This document shows, one piece after another, positions 17,350-25,202 of a stretch of 64,000 nt of DNA. The first letter of the stretch is position 1, and each line of letters opens with the position of its first letter. A program made the translations under genes and the position numbers. The stretch comes from Candidatus Gastranaerophilales bacterium. Its GTDB lineage: Bacteria; Cyanobacteriota; Vampirovibrionia; Gastranaerophilales; Gastranaerophilaceae. The notes under the pieces were generated by a model that saw only the letters and a program-made list of their open reading frames with translations, was not told the DNA's origin and ran no database searches. The DNA lies in the NCBI GenBank assembly GCA_910587815.1, contig CAJUNK010000004.1, forward strand, positions 1 to 64,000. The letters are read 5' to 3'.

Positions 17350-18297
17350 ATGAAAAAAGTTTTTTTAAATACATTATTTATTTTTTTATTTTCATTATGG
17401 ATGTTTCCCGTATCTGCTAATGAAATAGAACTTGATATGCCAACTTTTTCTGATATGAAAAACGCTGTACAAAAATCTACAAACAATGTGAAAGATAGCG
17501 CCATACAAAAAACAGATGATATCAAAAATAATTTAGAAGAAACTTTGGAAAATGCTAAAAATATTACTGAAAACCGAATGGAAGGTTGGAAATTAAAGGG
17601 CAAGGAAAAAATTCAGCAAGGAAAAGAAAAAATCAAAAAGGCTAAAGAAAATGCAAACGGAGCATTATTAAAAGCTGGCGGAAAACCAACAGATGAAAGT
17701 CTTTCAAAGCTTACCAAAAAAGAAAAACAAGATTTGTTGTTAAAATATCAAGACAAGGGATATTACGGTACCTTGCCAAATATCGAAAGAGAATTTGATT
17801 ATATTAAGCAGATAAGTAAAAAAACAAATCTTAAAAATAAATATAAAGACACATTAATTGATGAAATGAATCTTAAAAAAACACCTTTGGATGATGAATT
17901 ATTTTTGGATGTAATTTTAAAAAAAGAAAAAGATTCAAAATATACAAAAGATGTCCTTAGAATGATTCCTGTTTTTGAAAGATTTAAAGACTGCATCAGT
18001 AATTTTTGTGATATACAAAAATTCAATGCAAACGTAAATTTAGTAGATTTGTATGCAAGACGTCTTGAAAAAGATTATGGCAATACAAACGATGCAATGA
18101 GCGAAAGTTTTTATTTAATCAGAAATGTTGCATATCTTGCAAAATTACAGGGAAATTTAAAATATGAAGCTAATTTCTATTCTAAATATATGCCCTTAAC
18201 AGGCACAATATACTCAAAAGAAGAAATTGCAAAAAAGGATTTAGAACTTTTAGATGAATTAAATAAAACCATATTTACATTACAACAATTAAAATAA
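17350..18297 (+). CDS. Secreted coiled-coil protein, unknown
   Basis: 315 residues. A signal peptide at about 1-23 ends VSA before NEIELD. Residues about 35-110 are a Lys/Glu/Asn-rich amphipathic coiled coil with apolipoprotein-like spacing (NNLEETLENAKNITE, KGKEKIQQGKEKIKKAKEN). A globular helical remainder contains a close Cys pair in DCISNFCDIQ (about 215-225), likely disulfide-bonded in the periplasm. TATAAT at 17332-17337 is 12 bases before the ATG, with no SD. I do not recognise the family. Confidence 0.65.
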   Translation: MKKVFLNTLFIFLFSLWMFPVSANEIELDMPTFSDMKNAVQKSTNNVKDSAIQKTDDIKNNLEETLENAKNITENRMEGWKLKGKEKIQQGKEKIKKAKENANGALLKAGGKPTDESLSKLTKKEKQDLLLKYQDKGYYGTLPNIEREFDYIKQISKKTNLKNKYKDTLIDEMNLKKTPLDDELFLDVILKKEKDSKYTKDVLRMIPVFERFKDCISNFCDIQKFNANVNLVDLYARRLEKDYGNTNDAMSESFYLIRNVAYLAKLQGNLKYEANFYSKYMPLTGTIYSKEEIAKKDLELLDELNKTIFTLQQLK

Positions 18298-18392
18298 TAT
18301 TCTAAAAGGCTATATAACAGGTTAATTAAAAATATTCTGTTTTCAAAGGATAAATTATATGTACGTTATCTTTTTAAAAAGGGGATATTTTA

Positions 18393-19166
18393 ATGATTGC
18401 CGCAAAGCATATAAAAAATATTTTTATTTTTGCACTTTTAATTCTACTTTCACCAGTAAATGCAGAAATTGTAATAGAAAAACTGGAAGACCCGCCATAT
18501 TTAAACCCCGATGGTACAACATATACAGTTGAGGATAATATGGAAAATTCTAAAGACATCAGCATGGCAGATGATACAAGCATTAGCATTGGCCAATTAA
18601 GCAAATTGGAACGCAAAATATTTGGCAGAAATTTTGCCGGGGATGCAAGACTAAATAGACTATCAAGGCTGGAGCAAAGGGTTTTTGGAGCAGTGCAAAG
18701 AGGGGAATCAAGCACACGCTTAAAAAAATTAAACACAGCAACAAAAAGTTTTGCAAATAATTACAGCACAGTTTATGACAATTACAATAGAAGATATTAC
18801 CCAGGATATAATAATCAATACAACAATCCATACAATATCTACAGCCCATATAGACCATACAGAAGAACGGGGTTAAGAGAATTTTTCAAAGTATTTACAG
18901 GAGGCGCGCTCACAGGCTTCACTCCGCCAGCTACAAGTACTTTTGATGCAAATAATTTTAACAATCAATACAGCCCTTATTATAATCAGTATTCAGGATT
19001 CAACAATCAAGGACAATACTACACAACCACATCAAGGTCAAATTCAAATTTTATGGATTTATTTTCTAATGGCGCATCAGGCAGTGAAATGTATTATGAT
19101 GACGGACAATATAGAAGGAATTTAAATTCAACCGGCGGCGGATGCGGAGTACAAATTATTTATTAG
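18393..19166 (+). CDS. Secreted protein with LxRLExxVFG repeats
   Basis: 257 residues. Signal peptide at about 1-24 (ends VNA). At about 66-113 there are two and a bit copies of a 21-residue repeat centred on SKLERKIFGR (70-79) and SRLEQRVFGA (91-100). The middle and C-terminus are Asn/Tyr/Gln-rich low complexity (about 125-215), ending GGGCGVQIIY. The repeat type is, from memory, seen in cyanobacterial and Vampirovibrionia secreted proteins; its role is not known to me. GGGGA is present 12 bases before the ATG. Followed by a strong bidirectional terminator. Confidence 0.65.
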   Translation: MIAAKHIKNIFIFALLILLSPVNAEIVIEKLEDPPYLNPDGTTYTVEDNMENSKDISMADDTSISIGQLSKLERKIFGRNFAGDARLNRLSRLEQRVFGAVQRGESSTRLKKLNTATKSFANNYSTVYDNYNRRYYPGYNNQYNNPYNIYSPYRPYRRTGLREFFKVFTGGALTGFTPPATSTFDANNFNNQYSPYYNQYSGFNNQGQYYTTTSRSNSNFMDLFSNGASGSEMYYDDGQYRRNLNSTGGGCGVQIIY

Positions 19167-19184
19167 AAATTTTTAATATTAATA

Positions 19185-19217
19185 TAAAAAAACACCCATT
19201 TTACAGGGTGTTTTTTT
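19185..19217. terminator. Bidirectional intrinsic terminator
   Basis: ACACCC (19192-19197) pairs with GGGTGT (19206-19211), flanked by an A-run on the left and a T-run on the right, so it works for both the convergent genes ending at 19166 (+) and 19235 (-). Confidence 0.85.
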
Positions 19218-19234
19218 ATATTGCTAAAGTTGTT

Positions 19235-20767
19235 TTATGCAAAGTTTGCAAGCACATTGTTTGTTTTAGCATAAATATCATTGTAATCTACATTATATTC
19301 ATAATTTCCCGTTCTATTTAATGTTAAATCAGTATAATCACCGCTAAAGCCATAGCCGCCATTTTGATTATTTGTTGCAATGTTGTTTAAATATTTTTCT
19401 TGTGCAGCTCTGTCACTGTTTGAATTTTGAGCATTGTATTTATAGTTTTGATTTGCAATAGGAGCAGTTAATGCGCCAAAGCCTGAACTGTAGCCGCCAT
19501 CTTTTGCAAAGTTTGAAAATTTTTGTGCATTGTATGTTATTGGGTTTGAAGAAGTTAAATTATAATCTGCTTTTGCATTCTTGAATACATTATTTGCATC
19601 ATCAAACGCAGCTGTTTTTGAAGTAAGTTCAGCCTTTGCTTGTTGAGTTGCAGTTTTAGCATTTTCAAAAGCTTGATTTTGAGCTTCAATTTGTGCTTGT
19701 CCTGTTTGTGCTGTCTTTAATTCACCTTTTGCTGCATCCAATTGCTTTTGAATACCTGGTTTTACATCATCTGTAGCATCCGCCAATTGTTTTGTTAAAT
19801 CGTTAACTTTAGCTTGTGCATCTGCCACCTTGCTTTGGGCTTCTGTAATATTTTTGTTCATATTATCTGTAAATTCAGCTTTTTTAGCATCATCCATGGT
19901 TTCGTATTTATTATATTCTTTTTGTGCGGCTCTTTGCACCCTTGTTGTTTTAATGTTTTGATACCCGTCAGATGCACTTTTTCCCAAGCCTCTTGCAACC
20001 TTTGCAAGGCCTGCACCCTCAGCATTATTAATATTTGCTTTAACATTTGTGTACATTTGTGTACCTTTGTAACCAGCGTTTGATGTATTAATTTTAAATG
20101 TACCTTCCTGAAATCCTCTGCCACCTGAAGCTGTATCTTTTGCATAGGCTTTTACAGTTTCGCCAAACCCTTTAACACCAGTGCTTTTACCTTTTGATGC
20201 AAGCTCTGCCATTGCAGAACCTTTTGTAGCTTTCATTGCTTTCAAGCCGCCTTTCATACCAAAAACAGACAAGGCTGTTTGAAGAGCAGAACCACCCATA
20301 TCCTGAAATGCAGCTTTTGCTTCTGCATCTGTAGCATTTGGGTCATTGTATAATTGATAAGCCTTAACGGCGCTTTTTCCAATTCCATAAACACCTGTTG
20401 CAACCCCTACTGCACCAAGAGCAACGGCAGCAGGTGGAAATAGAACACATACTGTTGCAGTTGCAGCGGTTATAAGAAGTTTTTTCGGGTCTGTTAATAT
20501 ATCTTTTACGGTATTAAATGCTGATTTTAAAATCCCTTTGCCAAAAGCACAAATGGCACTGCCAACACTTAATTTACCATCATCACTGCCATCATCACAT
20601 TTATCAGACAATACGCTACCTGCCTGCACAGGTTTAACGGCGTTTTGATTGCTTGTAAAAACACTTTCATCCGCACCAGAGGCTGAATTAACATTAGAAG
20701 CCTGCGTTGTAGTTGTGTTTTGCAACCTCCATTGGGCCGCATGGTCTACATTAATTGTGTTTGACAT
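19235..20767 (-). CDS. Unknown protein, EF-hand-like paralogue 1
   Basis: 510 residues, no signal peptide. Shares an architecture with the gene at 21174: a GADESVF motif (about 31-37); a Cys57-flanked loop DGSDDGKLSVGS (59-70), which matches an EF-hand loop except Ser at position 12; a second Cys (73); then two Ala/Val/Gly-rich hydrophobic stretches (about 95-130); then FGMKGGLKAMK. The middle (about 290-400) is a long Ala/Lys/Gln coiled coil and the C-terminus is Asn/Tyr-rich. GGAGAG lies five bases before the ATG, after a long AT-rich leader. Membrane insertion or secretion is possible but unproven; family unknown. Confidence 0.65.
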   Translation of the reverse strand: MSNTINVDHAAQWRLQNTTTTQASNVNSASGADESVFTSNQNAVKPVQAGSVLSDKCDDGSDDGKLSVGSAICAFGKGILKSAFNTVKDILTDPKKLLITAATATVCVLFPPAAVALGAVGVATGVYGIGKSAVKAYQLYNDPNATDAEAKAAFQDMGGSALQTALSVFGMKGGLKAMKATKGSAMAELASKGKSTGVKGFGETVKAYAKDTASGGRGFQEGTFKINTSNAGYKGTQMYTNVKANINNAEGAGLAKVARGLGKSASDGYQNIKTTRVQRAAQKEYNKYETMDDAKKAEFTDNMNKNITEAQSKVADAQAKVNDLTKQLADATDDVKPGIQKQLDAAKGELKTAQTGQAQIEAQNQAFENAKTATQQAKAELTSKTAAFDDANNVFKNAKADYNLTSSNPITYNAQKFSNFAKDGGYSSGFGALTAPIANQNYKYNAQNSNSDRAAQEKYLNNIATNNQNGGYGFSGDYTDLTLNRTGNYEYNVDYNDIYAKTNNVLANFA

Positions 20768-20839
20768 AAAATCTCTCCATAGGGTTTAAAATAGGTAAAA
20801 TAATTAGGGTTTTATTTTTGTTTTTCTCTCTTTTTTAAA

Positions 20840-20866
20840 GGCTCCTGTTTTATCATCACAGAGCCC
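20840..20866 (-). promoter_or_regulatory. 5' UTR hairpin of paralogue 1; 20768-21173 otherwise non-coding
   Basis: Within the 406-bp gap upstream of 20767, GGCTC (20840-20844) pairs with GAGCC (20861-20865). On the minus strand this stem lies about 75 nt before the ATG. A (TA)n-rich stretch at 20909-20932 probably holds the promoter. The rest of the gap contains the terminator of the next gene (21010-21040) and no credible frame. Confidence 0.3.
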
Positions 20867-21009
20867 ATTTTATAAGGTCTCTCTTTAATATGTAGTTTAT
20901 TTATCTCTCGTATATATATAAAGTATATATACACTAAAAAATTGCTTTTTAAAGTTTAAATTTATTAAGTTTTGTAACACACACCTAAAACCTGGAGCAG
21001 TGACATAAT

Positions 21010-21040
21010 AAAAAGCCCTTGACACTTGGGCCTTGGGCTA
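21010..21040 (-). terminator. Intrinsic terminator of paralogue 2
   Basis: Minus strand: AGCCC (21039-21035) pairs with GGGCT (21018-21014), followed by TTTTATTA. It lies about 135 bp beyond the stop codon at 21174. Confidence 0.6.
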
Positions 21041-21173
21041 TTATTTTTGAGAGAAAAATTATTGTTGTTATCTAATTTTTTTATAAACTGTGGATGTAGT
21101 TCATCATATCACGGTTAAGCTCAGCATCCAGTGTTATGTTAAATACTCCAACAGCACTTTTATCGCCTGCATT

Positions 21174-22427
21174 TTAGCTAAATGGATTAGAAATAGGACT
21201 GCCTGCTTCGCCTTGTGCCATTTTTAATATATCATCCGTTAAAGAAGTTTCGCCTAATTTGGGGCCTTGTCCGCCACGGCTCCCAGCAGCCTCTTCGGCA
21301 GTTATTCTTTTAAACTCAAAAGGTCTTACTTCAGGCTGCACACCTGTTGCAGGTTGTTGTGCAGGTTGATAATCAGGGTTTATTGTCATTTGTCCATCCG
21401 GCCCGTCAATATACATATCTGTAGTATTTTTAGGCCCGCTTGCAGGAGTACCAGAAGCATCGCTAACACCGGTTCCACCCGCAGGAAGTCCATCATCCGC
21501 TGCGCCGCCACCTGTTGCAGATTGTTGTGCAGGTTGATAATCAGGGTTTATTGTCATTTGTCCATCCGGTCCTTCAATATATAAATCAGTAGTGTTTTTA
21601 GTTCCGCCTACAGGAATTCCATCATCAGCAGCACCTGCACCAGTTGCAGGGATGCCATCATCGCCCAATGGCACACCATCATCAGGTTTAATTGCCGCAT
21701 CAGGTGTATCTGTTGTGCCTTTATGACTTCCAGCAGTCAATTTGTGCCCTGCATTGCCAAAAGAATCGCCAAAATCCTGACCGTATGCTTTTACCTTTTC
21801 GCCAAAGGTAGGCTTTATTTTCTTTCCAGATGCATCTTTTAGCACCCTGCCTTTATTATCATAATATTGTCCTAAATGCGTAGAATCGCTTTTCTTTAAA
21901 GTTTTCATACCGCCCTTAAAGGCAAAAATGGAAGATAAGAATGTAAAACCGCCTCCGCCAATTTGTTCTGCGGCTTTTTTAGCTTCACCGTCTGTTTCAG
22001 CAGAAAAATATTTCATACCGCCGTCTATAAGCATTGCACCACCGGTCACAACACCGATTGCACCTGCTGCAACCACAGCCGGCGCACCAAGAACACTTAT
22101 TGCAACAGCACCTGCTGCGGCACCTATGGCAGGAAGAAAATTGCCTTTCATAGCCTCTGTTATTGGAGACATAACTAATTTTGCAACCCCTTTAAATGCG
22201 GATTTGCAAAATTCGCCTGTGCCAAGTTTACCGTCATTATCACCATCAGTGCAAGCATATTCAAAATCTGTGGCAGAAGTTTTATCAGTTTTATCAGCAT
22301 CATTTTCAATGCATCCAAGAAAAACTGAATCATCTGCGCCAATTGTATTTTTGGCCTCTTTTTCTTTTGCGCCATTAGTTTCATAAGCATAATTATATGC
22401 AGAACTTTGCACAGCATTGGTTGACAT
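21174..22427 (-). CDS. Unknown protein, EF-hand-like paralogue 2
   Basis: 417 residues, acidic, no signal peptide. GADDSVF at 30-36. Residues 61-72, DGDNDGKLGTGE, are a full canonical EF-hand/dockerin calcium loop (Asp 1, 3, 5, Gly 6, Leu 8, Glu 12), flanked by Cys59 and Cys74. Two hydrophobic Ala/Gly/Val stretches (about 95-135) and a FAFKGGMKTLKK segment follow, as in the paralogue at 19235. The C-terminal half is Pro/Gly/Asp-rich low complexity with a 56-residue repeat. AGGAGAG precedes the ATG by six to seven bases. The two genes are tandem on one strand but each has its own leader. Family and role unknown; calcium binding is inferred from the loop. Confidence 0.65.
   Translation of the reverse strand: MSTNAVQSSAYNYAYETNGAKEKEAKNTIGADDSVFLGCIENDADKTDKTSATDFEYACTDGDNDGKLGTGEFCKSAFKGVAKLVMSPITEAMKGNFLPAIGAAAGAVAISVLGAPAVVAAGAIGVVTGGAMLIDGGMKYFSAETDGEAKKAAEQIGGGGFTFLSSIFAFKGGMKTLKKSDSTHLGQYYDNKGRVLKDASGKKIKPTFGEKVKAYGQDFGDSFGNAGHKLTAGSHKGTTDTPDAAIKPDDGVPLGDDGIPATGAGAADDGIPVGGTKNTTDLYIEGPDGQMTINPDYQPAQQSATGGGAADDGLPAGGTGVSDASGTPASGPKNTTDMYIDGPDGQMTINPDYQPAQQPATGVQPEVRPFEFKRITAEEAAGSRGGQGPKLGETSLTDDILKMAQGEAGSPISNPFS
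21341..21601. repeat. Two-copy 168-bp in-frame repeat
   Basis: About 93 bp starting at 21341 recur starting at 21509 with few differences (period 168 bp, 56 codons). The repeat encodes the segment NTTD-(L/M)-YI-(E/D)-GPDGQMT plus INPDYQPAQQ in the C-terminal tail of the gene at 21174. It is a recent in-frame expansion of a surface-like, Pro/Gly-rich tail. Confidence 0.75.
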
Positions 22428-22559
22428 CTGGCTCTCTCCTTAAATTTTTCTCTCTTATGCATTAATAAAGTTTATTGTTTATTAAAAATTGCCATAAAAA
22501 GTATATACCGCTTAACATTACTTAATATATTTTCTGATATAATTATAATTACAACTGTC

Positions 22560-25202
22560 ATGGATAATAGAATTCCAATTATAGCGCTGATTTCAAGTTT
22601 TTATATATTTGGTTTATCTGCCTTTTATACAGGTGGCCAAATAGTTTTTGCAAGCGCAATTTGCTTAATATTAGTGCTTTTAGCATTATTTGATAAACTA
22701 AAACCTGCATTATGTATAGTTTTGTGCCTATTTTTCTTTGCAGGCTTTTATAATGCAAGACATCAAAACCAAGAAAGTGATGATTTATCAACGTTTAAAA
22801 GAGCAAATAACATTAAAATACAGGGCAGAGTATACTCTATACCAAACATCAGCAGCAACAGAAAAACCTGCAAGTTTTTCCTTAGAGTATACACAGCAGC
22901 CATTAAAAATAAAAAATTTACACCAAAAAAGACAAAGGTTCTAGTTTCAATATATGATGAAGATGAAAGATATAAAGACATTAAAATTGGTGATATTATT
23001 GAGATTGAAGGCAATTTAAGAACACCTGGCGCTGCTAGAAATCCAAGTGAATTTGATTATCAAAAATATTTAAAAAATAAAGATGTTTTCAAGATAGTAT
23101 ACTCAAATTGCAACAATAAAAATGGTGCAGATAAATATTTTTCAGGAAATTTCAAGGTTTTGTCGCATCCTGATATTAAAAATGCGCAAAATAAGCCAAA
23201 AGAAGCCTGGTGGCTTCTTTTACAGACACTTGATTTAACGCGTGAAAAAATAATTTTAAATCATGGAAAATACATAAAAAGCCCAAATCTAGAGGTTTTA
23301 GGCGGAATAGTTTTTGGGGATGATGCTATTAATCCGCCTGATGAAATTAAAGAAGCATTTATAAATTCAGGCTTATTACACCTGCTTGCTGCATCCGGGC
23401 TGAATGTAGCGCTGATTTTTGGCATTTGGTGGTGGGTATCAGGATTTATAAACTTGCCACATAAAGTGCGACTGTGTTTTGGCGCAGTTATGATCTTGAT
23501 ATACACATTCACAACAGGGTTTCCGCCTTCTATATTAAGGGCAACAATTATGCTTATTTTAATTTTAATTGGAAAATTAATGTTTAGAACAGCTGATAAC
23601 CTTGCACTCATTTTTTTTACAGGCTTTATAATGCTTCTATTCAACCCAAAATTATTAAATGATGTTGGTTTTCAGCTTTCATTTTTAGTAACAGGAGGGT
23701 TAATCACTTGCATAGAGCCAATTTGCACAAGATTTAAAAGACAAGATAAACTTTTTAAGAAAATGCTGCATAAAAAATTTACTGGCAAAAGCGTTTTAAT
23801 AAAGATATTTTATATATTTTCACCAATTTCCTTGCTTAGCATGGGGCTTGTGCCTTTAGTGGCACAGCTTTGGGCAGCACCATTACAAATGTACTATTTT
23901 AATACATTTACACCATACAGTGTTTTTGCAAATATTGCTGTGGTGCCATTTATTGGCATCATAAGTTTTGCAGGTTTCCTGAGTTCAATAATAAACTACA
24001 TAACAGGAAGAATAGAAATTTTAGCAGATTTTGCAGTCCAAATTTCAAGTTATATTTTAAACCCGCTAATTTCAATTTTACTTTACATTTCAGAATATTT
24101 TTCCAATTTGCCAGGTGCTATTGTCAAAATGCCTTCCCCTGGTGCCTTATGGATGATTATATATTATATTTTAATTTTAGTTTTAGCATATAATATAAAA
24201 AATGGTTTCAAAGCCGCAAATATGCGTAAAGCCTTAATTTTATTGTTTTTGGTGCTAATTATATCATCTTTAAAAATTTCAGGCACCACTTTTAATATTC
24301 ATAAAAATTTTGAAATATTAGCATTTGACGTTGGAAATGCAGACAATTTTTTAATCACAACACCTGGCGGAAAATATTTGATGATTGATACTGGAAGACT
24401 ACCCTACAAAGGCATTTCCACCGCAAGAAGAATAACGCTTGAATATCTTTACGATAAAAATATTAGAAGCATTGAAAAACTCATTGTAACACACTTTGAT
24501 AGCGACCATTCCGGTGGAACTATTGATATACTTGAAAATATTAAGGTAAGAGAAACTATAATTCAAAATAATGTTTGTGATACGGAAAATTCTTGTAATA
24601 TTTTAGATTACATAAAAAGGAATAAAATACAGGCAAAATCTGCACAAAACGGAGAAGTTATCTATAAAGAACAAACAAAAGACGGGGTTTTTGAGGTGAT
24701 AACCTATGTACCTAAAATATCAAAGTTTAAAAATTCGACACACAAAGTAATTAAAGGCAGGGCAGATAAAATCAAGGCAGGACACGAAAACGAGGAATCA
24801 ATTATTGTTTTAATTAAGGTACCAAAAGGAAATATGAAATATGATTATTCTATTTTTATGGCAGATGGGGGAATTCAGGCTTTCAATGCCATTAAAAATC
24901 AGCTGCCAAAAGGGATTGAGGGGAATGTAAAGGTATTAAAAGCAGGACACCATGGGGCAAAAAATGTGGTGAATAAAACAATGCTTGAATTTTTAAAACC
25001 TGAATACACAATAATATCAACAGGCTACAACACGTACGGACATCCAAACCCTGAAACAATAGAACTATTAAGAAATTCAGGCACCACAGTTTATTCTACA
25101 AAAGACTTTGGAGCAATAAAACTTGTATTTAGAAAAAATAAAGCCATAATTTCAACCTTTTCAAACAACAATTCATTCTTTAGCAGAAAGCTTGCAAATT
25201 AG
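22560..25202 (+). CDS. comEC: ComEC/Rec2 competence DNA channel
   Basis: 880 residues. Domain order: N-terminal TM helices; the DUF4131/OB-like region (about 80-190, with GRVYSIPNIS and IEIEGNLRTPGAARNP); the Competence TM core (about 225-560, including GLLHLLAASGLNVALIFGIW and FSPISLLSMGLVPLVAQLW); and a C-terminal metallo-beta-lactamase-like domain (about 585-870) with THFDSDHSGG and KAGHHGA. It moves single-stranded DNA across the inner membrane in natural transformation. TATAAT (22544-22549) is ten bases before the ATG. Overlaps the convergent helicase gene by 30 bp. The metal-site residues look intact, so it is not a decayed copy. Confidence 0.94.
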   Translation: MDNRIPIIALISSFYIFGLSAFYTGGQIVFASAICLILVLLALFDKLKPALCIVLCLFFFAGFYNARHQNQESDDLSTFKRANNIKIQGRVYSIPNISSNRKTCKFFLRVYTAAIKNKKFTPKKTKVLVSIYDEDERYKDIKIGDIIEIEGNLRTPGAARNPSEFDYQKYLKNKDVFKIVYSNCNNKNGADKYFSGNFKVLSHPDIKNAQNKPKEAWWLLLQTLDLTREKIILNHGKYIKSPNLEVLGGIVFGDDAINPPDEIKEAFINSGLLHLLAASGLNVALIFGIWWWVSGFINLPHKVRLCFGAVMILIYTFTTGFPPSILRATIMLILILIGKLMFRTADNLALIFFTGFIMLLFNPKLLNDVGFQLSFLVTGGLITCIEPICTRFKRQDKLFKKMLHKKFTGKSVLIKIFYIFSPISLLSMGLVPLVAQLWAAPLQMYYFNTFTPYSVFANIAVVPFIGIISFAGFLSSIINYITGRIEILADFAVQISSYILNPLISILLYISEYFSNLPGAIVKMPSPGALWMIIYYILILVLAYNIKNGFKAANMRKALILLFLVLIISSLKISGTTFNIHKNFEILAFDVGNADNFLITTPGGKYLMIDTGRLPYKGISTARRITLEYLYDKNIRSIEKLIVTHFDSDHSGGTIDILENIKVRETIIQNNVCDTENSCNILDYIKRNKIQAKSAQNGEVIYKEQTKDGVFEVITYVPKISKFKNSTHKVIKGRADKIKAGHENEESIIVLIKVPKGNMKYDYSIFMADGGIQAFNAIKNQLPKGIEGNVKVLKAGHHGAKNVVNKTMLEFLKPEYTIISTGYNTYGHPNPETIELLRNSGTTVYSTKDFGAIKLVFRKNKAIISTFSNNNSFFSRKLAN

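Noticed and set aside
21267..22386. Plus-strand frames opposite the second EF-hand-like gene
   Set aside because: Cys/Arg/Ser-rich shadows of Gly/Ala/Asp codons on the coding strand.
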